Below, one piece after another: positions 47,612-55,839 of a DNA stretch of 64,000 nt. The notes beneath the pieces are model-generated. The model was not told the DNA's origin. It saw only the letters and a list, made by a program, of their open reading frames with translations, and did no database searches. The translations under genes were made by a program, and so were the position numbers. The first letter of the stretch is position 1. Each line of letters opens with the position of its first letter. Origin of the DNA: CAZAMB01 sp964486335 (GTDB lineage: Bacteria; Planctomycetota; Phycisphaerae; UBA1845); NCBI GenBank assembly GCA_964486335.1, contig CAZAMB010000011.1:1-64000 (forward strand), written 5' to 3'.

Positions 47612-47786
47612 CGCCTGATTATACCCGAAATGCGCCTCGAAGAAAAGCCGAATCGCTACCCGCAGGCGGAATTTCCTTCGACCTTATTCCTGAGACATCG
47701 CGGGACCGACACGATGCGCAGCGATCCCGCGACTCCAAGCTTTGGACAGGCCGAGAAAAGCGCTACGCCACGTCGCCGGCGAGCGG

Positions 47787-49244
47787 TTAGTGCTGATAGC
47801 GTTGCTTGAATTCCTCCGCCGCCTTTTTCCGCCGTTCGGCTTCCGCCGGGTCCATCTTGTTCTCGTACCATCGATGGTTCGGCGAATCCAGCACTTCGCG
47901 CAGCTTCGCGCCCAACGTTTCCGCGGCCTTCACTTTGTCGGCGTCGCCGCTGGCTTTCCCCTGGTGCACAAGTTCTTCAAGTTCCGGGATCATCTCCGCA
48001 TAGAATCGTTTCGCGACTTCGTACGTGCCGTGCCAATGCGTATAATCGGGTCCCATCATCGACGCGCCGTGCCGCGCGCGGCGTCCTTCGTGGTGCCACA
48101 GTTCGTACCAGACGAAATCGAGTTTGTTGCTGAACTCCGCCGGCTTGAGCAACGGTTTGGCCAGGGTCATCAACTCCTGACCGGGCTTGGCGAACTTGTC
48201 GTGATACAACTCGATCAGCGCGTCGTATTGCGTGTAGAAATTGTCCACCCATTGATTGTTGTGGCAATTGAGGCAGACGTTCTTCATGTTATCGCGACGC
48301 GTCTGCCACGGAACGTCCTTCCCCACGAGTCCCATCTTTGCATCCGCGACTTCCGGCCGGATGGAAATCGCCGGTCGGTTGTTCCAACTGATGCGCATTC
48401 CCACGTCGTGCGTCACCGGCTGATCTTTCGTGGCGCTCATGTGGCACGTCGCGCATGTCGGCGCGAGAACGTAGTCTTCGCCCACGACCCACTTGGGACG
48501 GTCCATCCTCAATTTGTCTTTGTAGGCCAGGAATGCGATTCCGTGTTTCGACTCGTAGTAGATTTCTTTTTGGGGGTGGTCGGGACCCATGTGGCATTTC
48601 CCGCAGTTGTCGGGGTGTCTCGCCTGTTCAGCCGAGAACGCATGGCGCGAATGGCAGGCGCTGCACGACCCTTCCGATCCGTCCGGATTGATGCGTCCAA
48701 TACCTGTGTTGGGCCACGTCGCGGGATCGAGTTTGCCGTCTTCGAGCACCTTCACGACCGATCCATGGCACTGCCAGCATCCGTTGACGGCGGCCGCACT
48801 GTTGCCGCCTGGAAAGCCCTCGGTAATGAACGCGTTGTTTCCCTCGACGACCTCGGCCAAACGATTGTCCAGCGAGCCTAGGATACGCGCGCCTTTGGAG
48901 TGATGAGAGCGCGCAAATTCGCCGGCTTCGTGTTCGTGACAATGAGCGCAATCTTTTGGCGATACGATGGTTGCGATGTACTGACCAAAATGTTCGAAAG
49001 CGTCGGGCTCACCCTTGCTCGACTTGTGGCACTCGTAGCAACCCACGTTGGCGCGGTAGTGACGGCTTTCGCCCCACTGCTCATAAATGCCGCGATCGGT
49101 CTCCTTGTGACATTTGACGCATTCCGTCGATTCCTTGGACGGTTGGGCCAGACCCTGAGGGCCGGACCCTGCCGCGTTTCCAATCATCACACAAGTGACC
49201 GCTGCGAGGCCAATCCAATTGACGCGCACTCGAACCATTCTCAA
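47787..49244 (-). CDS. Octaheme c-type cytochrome, hydroxylamine oxidoreductase family
   Basis: 485 aa with signal peptide (about 1-25) and exactly eight CxxCH heme sites: residues 42, 69, 99, 156, 194, 214, 264 and 324 (first Cys). The C-terminal part has MMGPDYTHWHG around residue 401, the region that in HAO proteins carries the heme-crosslinking Tyr, then a helical tail. Periplasmic. It could oxidise hydroxylamine/hydrazine-like N compounds or work as a nitrite reductase; direction cannot be told from sequence. Electron-transfer partners are not adjacent. Confidence 0.9.
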   Translation of the reverse strand: MRMVRVRVNWIGLAAVTCVMIGNAAGSGPQGLAQPSKESTECVKCHKETDRGIYEQWGESRHYRANVGCYECHKSSKGEPDAFEHFGQYIATIVSPKDCAHCHEHEAGEFARSHHSKGARILGSLDNRLAEVVEGNNAFITEGFPGGNSAAAVNGCWQCHGSVVKVLEDGKLDPATWPNTGIGRINPDGSEGSCSACHSRHAFSAEQARHPDNCGKCHMGPDHPQKEIYYESKHGIAFLAYKDKLRMDRPKWVVGEDYVLAPTCATCHMSATKDQPVTHDVGMRISWNNRPAISIRPEVADAKMGLVGKDVPWQTRRDNMKNVCLNCHNNQWVDNFYTQYDALIELYHDKFAKPGQELMTLAKPLLKPAEFSNKLDFVWYELWHHEGRRARHGASMMGPDYTHWHGTYEVAKRFYAEMIPELEELVHQGKASGDADKVKAAETLGAKLREVLDSPNHRWYENKMDPAEAERRKKAAEEFKQRYQH

Positions 49245-49346
49245 CTCCCTTTCTGAAACAGCGTTATTCCAACAGGCCGTGTGAAGGCCTGCGCCAGCAC
49301 GTTGCGTTCCATTTGCCGCGGTTGTCGCCGCAAAGCGACAATAGAT

Positions 49347-50093
49347 TCACCGAAGATCGAGCCAGAACCGATGCGTTCTCGCCTCTTCCGCCAGGGCCGC
49401 CACGCGATCACGAGTGTTGTCTGTAATGCGTTGGTCTTCATCGGTGTTGTTTGGATCGTTCGGAAGAGACGGCGTAAAGGCCTCACCGATGTTCACGCAG
49501 ACGGGGCCGCGCCAAACCATGGCCATCGGAAAAACACGATCGTCCGCGCGAAGATCCCACTTTGGATGTCGCCGGATTCGACTTCGCGGCGTAAGCAAGG
49601 CGATCGGTACGATGGGGACGCGACTCCTTCGATAGATCTTTGCGACACCCGTAAAAAAACGGCCAAGTTGCAGGGTCGGCTGCAAATCGCCCTCGGGCGT
49701 GATAAACACCGACTCGCCGGTCGAAAGGTAGCGACATGCGTTTTCCACCACGGTTCCCCTTTGCGCGGGCCGTGCGTTGATCTGTTCAAAATAGTCCAGA
49801 ATCCGCGCGAGTGCCGCCGGGGCGTACCCCGGTCCGACCACCATATGCACAGGTTCTGGTAGTGCAAGCATGATCCAGAAATGATCGACGGAGGTGATGT
49901 GGTTGGAGACGAATATTTTCGGCCCCGGCGGTATTCGCTCGCGCCCATAAACCCGGAAATCCCAGAACGCCTTCTGGTAACACCGAAGGGCCCTGGTCAG
50001 GCCTCGATACCAGAATCGTTTGGCTTCGTTCAATGCACCCTCATGCTGTCTTGCCCTGCCGTTCGACCGTTGTTGGGTCTGGCATATCATCAT
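49347..50093 (-). CDS. 1-acyl-glycerol-3-phosphate acyltransferase-like protein (PlsC family)
   Basis: About 248 aa from the ATG at 50093 (frame open to 50156). NHx4D motif in FVSNHITSVDHFW (motif I), FITPEGDLQ (motif III type) and IVPIALLTP (motif IV). Attaches acyl chains to lysophosphatidate or a similar acceptor at the membrane. Divergent from the small HTH gene at 50329. Confidence 0.85.
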   Translation of the reverse strand: MMICQTQQRSNGRARQHEGALNEAKRFWYRGLTRALRCYQKAFWDFRVYGRERIPPGPKIFVSNHITSVDHFWIMLALPEPVHMVVGPGYAPAALARILDYFEQINARPAQRGTVVENACRYLSTGESVFITPEGDLQPTLQLGRFFTGVAKIYRRSRVPIVPIALLTPRSRIRRHPKWDLRADDRVFPMAMVWRGPVCVNIGEAFTPSLPNDPNNTDEDQRITDNTRDRVAALAEEARTHRFWLDLR

Positions 50094-50328
50094 GTCGAGG
50101 AGAGCGCAACAGGGCAAGTCGGATACGCAGTCCGGCGTGGACGACGCGGGCGGCAACCTCCCGGCGTCATCCCATCAGGACCGAGCGGCGCGTTCCATTC
50201 GGAAAAGTGCCACGCCGTTGCACCGTCCGATGGTCGCACTTGTTGCTTTGCCGCGACTTCGGTTACCATGCCTTGTCTTACGGACGAGCGTGTTCGTGCA
50301 TACCGGAACTTGAGCTGGAGGTCGATTC

Positions 50329-50640
50329 GTGCAACAGGCCAGTTTTCTTCAGACACAGACGATCCTTCGCGCGCTGGAGTACGCGCTGTCCAAGGGAGGC
50401 TTCGGTAGCAACTCGACTCAAAAGAAAACCGCGGCTTCGCTCATCAAGGAAATGAAAGGCGGGCGAACGGCGAGCGGTCGGCAACAACTGCTCATCGGCA
50501 TCCTCGGCAAGGGCGCCACCGTCGAGGAAATGATGAAGGCGGCGGGCGCGTCGCGACGAACGGTGTTTCGGTATCTGAACGGCTTTGAGGATGCCGGGAT
50601 CGACATTTCTCTTTCCGGCGGAAAATACAGGCTGAAATAG
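50329..50640 (+). CDS. Small HTH protein
   Basis: 103 aa from GTG, preceded by GGAGG seven bases upstream. The C-terminal half has a DeoR-like helix-turn-helix (GATVEEMMKAAGASRRTVFRYLNGFEDAGI) with a short wing (SLSGGKYRLK). The N-terminal half is helical and basic. Probably a DNA-binding regulator; the target is unknown. Confidence 0.7.
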   Translation: MQQASFLQTQTILRALEYALSKGGFGSNSTQKKTAASLIKEMKGGRTASGRQQLLIGILGKGATVEEMMKAAGASRRTVFRYLNGFEDAGIDISLSGGKYRLK

Positions 50641-50714
50641 GGATCGCCGCGTTCCAGTGTCGACCAATTCCAAGGGGTCGGCGCGGTAGTGCAATCAGGA
50701 CGGGGACATCGGCG

Positions 50715-52373
50715 GTGGCTTCGGAACCGAACGCGACACCGACAACGCAGGATACTCCGCCATACGCAGCGGCATCGACCCCGCCGGCAGACCCTTCCGT
50801 TGGGCCGACGCTCTCCCGCCGGGAGTGGCTCGTGGTTGTGGGGCTGCTGGTCCTCGTCGCGGTCTTGACCATCCCCCGCCTGCCGAAGGGCATTTGCTAT
50901 GATGACACCGGCGATATCCAACTCGCGTCGGCCACGCTGGGCATCGAGCACCCCACCGGTTACGGCGGATACGCCACCATTGGATACCTGATCACCCGAT
51001 TCCCCGTCGCGGATCCCGCCTACGTCATTTCGCTTGCCTGTCTCGGGGCGGGCCTGGTTGCCTTGTTGATGTGCGTACTGATTCAGGTTCGCCTGGGTAC
51101 GGACGTCTGGCTGGCTTGCGCGATGGGTGCGCTGCTCGTGTGGCATCCGCGGTTTTGGATCAACCTGCGCGCGCCGGAAGTGTATTTGCCGACGCTGGCG
51201 TTCGTCACGGTTTCAGCCTATCTGCTCCTTCGGTATGCGAGCCTGGGCCGGCGAAGAGACCTTTATTTGGCGGCCCTGACCTTCGGGATCGCGCTTGGCA
51301 ATCGTCCGCCGGTGTTGTTCGCCGTTCCGTTCTTCGTGATCGGCTGGTGGTTCGCGCGGCGACGATGGGAAACCACTCTCCGTCAGGGCGCACGATCACT
51401 GCTCGTATTGGCCGGCCTGGCGCTGCTGCCATGTGTTTATTCGTTTGCGTACATCATCGCGCGCGACCGTCCCGACGCCTGCTACAACTACATCGACAAT
51501 CACAACGAAACGACGCATGTTCTGCCGGAGAGCAGCGACGGTTTTGCCGCGAGGCTGCACAGAGCGTATTGGCATGTCAGCGGCCAACAGTTTCGCGAGT
51601 ACATGGGTGACAGTTGGCGCGGCGTCGTTGGAAAATGGCGCTACATTCGATCACAACTCAACTATGGTGCGCCCGTCACTGACGCCGTGGTTTTTGTGTA
51701 TGCGGCACTGGGAGCGGAACCGCCCGTTGGTCCCTGGTTCGCCCACGCGGACGTTGTTCTTCTCGTGTTCCTCGCAGCGATCGGATTGGTCATCGCCTTT
51801 CGGCGCTGTCGGGTCACGGCAATGCTGCTCGGAGGATTAATCGTCCAGGCGTTCGTGTTCGTCAGTGTTTATCGCGTCTACGGTCAGGCCGCCGATCTGC
51901 TGCCGCTCGTTTTCTCCGGAGCCGTGCTCCTCGGCGTTACCGGCTCGACACTGTTTCCGGTCCGCGGCACGCTGCCGCGCCGTGCGGGCGCTTGCCTGCT
52001 CGCGACGCTCGCGGCACTTTTGTTGATTCGAGACCTGCCTCGAAAGGCGGACGGAGCTTCGGGGGTGGACGCCACCACGTTTGTCGAGGAATTGGACCTG
52101 GGGACGTTTCCGAAGGACGCCGTCATCATCGCCAACTGGTCCAAGTCCGTCCCGCTTCGCTATGCCCAATGCGCGCTGCATCACCGCCGCGATCTGCGAA
52201 TCATCACCGCCGATCCCGCTGCATGGATCGAATTGGCGCAAAAGTTTCCCAATCGTCCGGTTTACGTTGCCAACCCCCTCGACCCTCTCGGCCCTTGTCG
52301 ACGGGAACCATTCCGCAACGTTTTTCGCCTCGAATGTGCTCCGGCCGGCGAAGTTCCGCCCTTAGCGCCTTGA
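50715..52373 (+). CDS. DUF2723-type polytopic membrane protein
   Basis: 552 aa from GTG. An N-terminal Pro-rich cytoplasmic tail precedes about ten membrane helices. The first periplasmic loop holds CYDDTGDIQLASATLGIEHPTGYG, the D-x-G...GIxHPxGY signature of DUF2723 (a GT-C-like membrane family in envelope glycan assembly). The protein stops soon after a soluble C-terminal region; coding-like sequence continues in another frame just downstream (52374-52657), so it may be frameshifted. Confidence 0.75.
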   Translation: MASEPNATPTTQDTPPYAAASTPPADPSVGPTLSRREWLVVVGLLVLVAVLTIPRLPKGICYDDTGDIQLASATLGIEHPTGYGGYATIGYLITRFPVADPAYVISLACLGAGLVALLMCVLIQVRLGTDVWLACAMGALLVWHPRFWINLRAPEVYLPTLAFVTVSAYLLLRYASLGRRRDLYLAALTFGIALGNRPPVLFAVPFFVIGWWFARRRWETTLRQGARSLLVLAGLALLPCVYSFAYIIARDRPDACYNYIDNHNETTHVLPESSDGFAARLHRAYWHVSGQQFREYMGDSWRGVVGKWRYIRSQLNYGAPVTDAVVFVYAALGAEPPVGPWFAHADVVLLVFLAAIGLVIAFRRCRVTAMLLGGLIVQAFVFVSVYRVYGQAADLLPLVFSGAVLLGVTGSTLFPVRGTLPRRAGACLLATLAALLLIRDLPRKADGASGVDATTFVEELDLGTFPKDAVIIANWSKSVPLRYAQCALHHRRDLRIITADPAAWIELAQKFPNRPVYVANPLDPLGPCRREPFRNVFRLECAPAGEVPPLAP

Positions 52374-52657
52374 AGCCTCGTAATCCCCTGACGGACGCAG
52401 GCGGCGGTCCGTGGCGTCCCGCCTCGTTGTGGAGTTTTTCAGCGCTCGAACCAACCGCTGTTCGCGGTTTTCAGCTAAGTGACCGCGGCCTTGGGCACTT
52501 GCCCGAGTGGGATTCTACCAAGGAAATGCGGTTTCGGTTCGTCGGATCGGCCGCGGAGACCGTTACACGGTCCGTGGCATCAATCGTGCTCTGTCCCAAC
52601 TCGGAGATGATCGGACGCGGGCGGTATGGGGTACCGCTGTTTGAGATTCGGCGCTGA
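52374..52657 (+). other. Coding-like remnant downstream of the DUF2723 gene
   Basis: The -1 frame relative to the previous gene stays open to a TGA at 52655 and encodes a protein-like tail (KEMRFRFVGSAAETVTRSVA, ending YGVPLFEIRR). It lacks a good start or ribosome-binding site. Either a frameshifted C-terminus of the DUF2723 protein or a decayed gene. From 52658 to 53049 I see no gene or signal. Confidence 0.35.
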
Positions 52658-53049
52658 CTGCTGTCGAACGCCGCTGGGCCGATGGGGTAGCCGGGGTACC
52701 ACTCATCAAGTTCGGAATGACGTCACGCGCGACCGTTTTTTGCTTTGGTCTCGGTGCCGGATTGGAGTGGTCGCCAAAGGGGGAACATGGCGGACAGGCC
52801 TCACATCAAGCTTGCCCAGCCGAAGTTGAGCGCGATGGAATGCGAAGCCGGTTTGTCCGGGCCATGGATTCCGGCGCTTCGGCACTCAACAATCCGCCAT
52901 CAGGGGTACCGGGCGTCGCATCGCCGACCCGCGGCGCTCGGGCCCCCTACTTCGTCGCAGTTTCGGCATGAGACGGATTCGGCGACTTGCGGACCATGTC
53001 CGTGACGTGGACCGATTCCTCGAAGGTCGATGGGTTAAAGGGGGGAAGC

Positions 53050-53964
53050 ATGTCTGACATTCGCCGCGGAACCAAGCTCGGCGTTCCACCGAGTCGTCTA
53101 TTACACTCAAACCATTTTTCGCCAGAGAGGAGAAAGCATCCTCGCATTTCCGTGAATGCGTTCCAGCGCTTTGTCGCTACGTTGCTGTTGTTTTCAACGG
53201 CCGGCCCTGTTCACGCACTATCGGTGAGCATGCCGATCGGGGCCGCACCGATCTCGGACAACGGCCCCGGTGACAGCAATCCGCTGCCCGGCGTCATCGA
53301 TTTTCAAACCATGATTCCACCGAGCGGTCAGGCTCTGTTTGACTGTCGAGGCCGCGTCGAGCTTTCCAATCAAGCCCAGCATGTTTCTCTTGGACCAAAT
53401 CCGAGCATTTTGCGACTGACCAGTTTTGAATGCCGGCGCCTCTCCGCCGGGAGCGCGACGACGTCGATCCGATTCGAGCATGTCGTGACCAACGGTCCGC
53501 TGCCCGGTCCGCAAGTCTTCTTCGCGGACGGGATCGTGGGGTTGGTCCGCGACCGAATGCTGGGCGCGGCGTCGATCGCGCCCGGTGTTGACATTCAGTT
53601 CCAGGGCTATGCGGCCGGAGCGGGCTTCACGCCGCGAGCCATCGGTCCGCTGTCCGACGTTGGGGTCAACGCACCGTTTCGTTTCCGAATGACGTTTGGG
53701 ACAAACGGTTTGCCCATCCCGTTTGGCGGAGGACATGGACGGATGACGCCGGTGGGCGAATCGCCGTGGACGCTGCGCGGGGACATGAGCATCGCGCTGG
53801 CGGGAGTTGACGACATTTTTTCGCTTCCGACGAGTGCCGAAGTGGGCGTCGGCGAAGTGCCTGAAACGCTGCCTATTCCAACGGTGTCCGAATGGGGGCT
53901 TATCGTGATGGGGCTGCTTATGCTTACGATCGCGAAGCTCCAGTCGCACGCCGTCAGGGCGTAG
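53050..53964 (+). CDS. Exported protein with IPTL/PEP-CTERM-like sorting tail
   Basis: 304 aa from the ATG at 53050 (run of G, AAGGGGGGAAGC, upstream). A signal peptide after a charged N-terminus (RFVATLLLFSTAGPVHA) is followed by a beta-rich domain of unknown function. The C-terminus is LPIPTVSEWGLIVMGLLML then a basic tail: the IPTVSEWG motif, a hydrophobic helix and basic residues, as recognised by exosortase/rhombosortase-like systems. No sorting enzyme is in the window. Confidence 0.8.
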   Translation: MSDIRRGTKLGVPPSRLLHSNHFSPERRKHPRISVNAFQRFVATLLLFSTAGPVHALSVSMPIGAAPISDNGPGDSNPLPGVIDFQTMIPPSGQALFDCRGRVELSNQAQHVSLGPNPSILRLTSFECRRLSAGSATTSIRFEHVVTNGPLPGPQVFFADGIVGLVRDRMLGAASIAPGVDIQFQGYAAGAGFTPRAIGPLSDVGVNAPFRFRMTFGTNGLPIPFGGGHGRMTPVGESPWTLRGDMSIALAGVDDIFSLPTSAEVGVGEVPETLPIPTVSEWGLIVMGLLMLTIAKLQSHAVRA

Positions 53965-54196
53965 TGTGCGCACGGCGTAATCGTCCGACGGAGGAACTCC
54001 GCGAATCGGCGGTTGATAGCCTTTCAGGCGTCTGTACTTTTCGCACGCCGAGCATCGTTCGTGCCAAGCTGACAAGCCGCGCAAGCCTGTTCGCGCGCGA
54101 GGACCCGCGAACCAAGTAGACATTGATCCGGGCATGTCTGAAGCGACCAGCCGTTCCGCTTGTCGCTCGCCGTGACGGCGGGTACAAGAGCGGCGA

Positions 54197-55267
54197 ATGA
54201 ATCTCGATGAGTTGAATCGACGAATCGCCGGCATCGAACACGAAACCGCCGAGGCCGCGCGCGGCGTCCGCGAGGCCGACGCTCTTCGTTCGCTGGACAC
54301 GTCTGTCCTTGGCAAGACCGGGTCGCTTGGTTCGCTCATCGCCAACATCAAGGATTACCCGCCCAACGAGCGCGGACAAGTTGGCAAGCTGGTTAACGAG
54401 GCCAAGGGTCGCATCAAGTCGCTGCTCGACGCGCGAATGGCCGAGTTGCAATCGGCGGCCTCGGCAGCCGATGACGCCCGCGCCCGCGAGTTCGATCCCA
54501 CGCTTCCGCCGCCGCCGCGACCGATGGGCAGCGTTCACCCGGTGACAGCGGTCCAGTGGGAGATCGAGCGGCTTTTCGAGCGCATGGGCTTCACTGTGGA
54601 GGCCGGTCCGGAGGTGGAGAGTGAGTACAACAATTTCGAGGCGCTCAATATCCCCGCGTCGCATCCCGCCCGCGACATGCAGGACACCTTTTGGCTGACC
54701 AATGGCTGCGTGCTGCGGACGCACACCTCGCCGGTGCAGCACCGCTCGATGAAGAAGTTCGGCGCTCCGCTTCGCGTGATCGCGCCGGGGCGGTGCTTTC
54801 GCTATGAGACCATCGACGCCTCGCACGAGAACACGTTTCATCAGGTCGAGGGGCTGATGATCGACCGCGACATCGGCCTGCCGCATCTGATCGCCATGGC
54901 CAAGACGCTGCTTACCGAGGTGATGCGCCGCGAGATCAAGCTCCGCGTGCGGCCGGGCTTTTTTCCGTTCGTCGAGCCGGGCATCGAAATCGACATGAAC
55001 TGCGAGATCTGCGGCGGAAAGAAATGTCCGACGTGCAAGCACTCCGGCTGGGTGGAGATTTTGCCGGCGGGAATGGTGCATCCCAGCGTGCTTCGGGCCG
55101 GCGGTATCGATCCCGATGAATGGAGCGGGTTCGCGTTCGGGCTGGGCCTGACGCGGCTGGCCATGATGAAATTCGGCATCCGCGACATCCGCGTGCTCAA
55201 CAGCGGCGACCTGAGGCCGATCGTTTCGCCGGTGCGATTGAGCGGTGCGACCGTTGCAGGCATGTAG
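54197..55267 (+). CDS. pheS: Phenylalanyl-tRNA synthetase alpha subunit
   Basis: 356 aa class II catalytic subunit. N-terminal coiled coil, then MGSVHPVTAVQWEIERLFERMGF, motif 2 in RVIAPGRCFRYETIDASHENTFHQVEG and motif 3 in GFAFGLGLTRLAMMKFGI. The segment NCEICGGKKCPTCKHSGW adds a Cys cluster found in some PheS proteins. The stop codon lies inside the left inverted arm of the RAYT element that separates it from pheT. Confidence 0.95.
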   Translation: MNLDELNRRIAGIEHETAEAARGVREADALRSLDTSVLGKTGSLGSLIANIKDYPPNERGQVGKLVNEAKGRIKSLLDARMAELQSAASAADDARAREFDPTLPPPPRPMGSVHPVTAVQWEIERLFERMGFTVEAGPEVESEYNNFEALNIPASHPARDMQDTFWLTNGCVLRTHTSPVQHRSMKKFGAPLRVIAPGRCFRYETIDASHENTFHQVEGLMIDRDIGLPHLIAMAKTLLTEVMRREIKLRVRPGFFPFVEPGIEIDMNCEICGGKKCPTCKHSGWVEILPAGMVHPSVLRAGGIDPDEWSGFAFGLGLTRLAMMKFGIRDIRVLNSGDLRPIVSPVRLSGATVAGM

Positions 55268-55829
55268 CGTCGGGGCTTGTCCCAGGCGGGCGACACGGAG
55301 TGAAAATGTCCTCTCGAATTCTAAAAACTTGGGGCGGAAACAAGTCAGTCCGTCTCAAAGAGTTCGATTATTCGGGGCATTTTCCATGCCATACAGTGAT
55401 TCGCGCAACTTCCGGCTGCGCGCCGTTCACAGTACCCGCGCTGGCGATTCAATGCTGTGACATGCTGGTGCAGCTCATTGCGGATCATCGCGCGTACCTC
55501 GGTTGCTATTGTCTGATGCCGGACCATCTGCACATCCTGTTGTCTCCGGCTGAATTTGGTTTGACCGTAGGAGAGATTGTTGGGCGTTACAAAAGCCTCA
55601 CAACCCGTGCGAGCTGGGAACATGGTCGATCGGGGAAACTCTGGCAGCCGCGATACTACGACCATATCGTGCGTAAGAGTGACGATATCGGTGCCGTTGC
55701 GAGGTATATTTTCGAAAACCCCGATCGAAGAGGCTTTTCTGCGGATTATCCGTATCGTTGGGTCGATGTCGACGGGACCGCGAGGTTGTTCAAAGGACAA
55801 GCGCCGCGGACAAGCCGCGACGCTACATG
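55261..55829 (+). mobile_element. REPtron: RAYT gene bounded by 22-bp inverted repeats
   Basis: Left arm 55261-55282 and right arm 55808-55829 are inverted copies identical at 21 of 22 positions (CATGTAGCGTCG then G/C then GGCTTGTCC). Each arm contains the GTAG tetranucleotide typical of REP elements recognised by RAYTs. The 569-bp unit lies exactly between pheS and pheT, starting at the pheS stop and ending nine bases before the pheT ATG. Confidence 0.8.
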
Positions 55830-55830
55830 A
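55306..55830 (+). CDS. REP-associated tyrosine transposase (RAYT, Y1/TnpA_REP family)
   Basis: 174 aa from the ATG at 55306 (the frame is open upstream but overlaps pheS). HUH nuclease motif in CYCLMPDHLHILL (about 66-78), then KLWQPRYYDHIVRKSDDIGAVARYIFENP, the diagnostic RAYT C-terminal block. RAYTs cut at REP hairpins as single strands and are normally domesticated, single-copy genes. The stop codon overlaps the right inverted arm. Confidence 0.92.
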   Translation: MSSRILKTWGGNKSVRLKEFDYSGHFPCHTVIRATSGCAPFTVPALAIQCCDMLVQLIADHRAYLGCYCLMPDHLHILLSPAEFGLTVGEIVGRYKSLTTRASWEHGRSGKLWQPRYYDHIVRKSDDIGAVARYIFENPDRRGFSADYPYRWVDVDGTARLFKGQAPRTSRDAT

Positions 55831-55839
55831 TTGAACATC

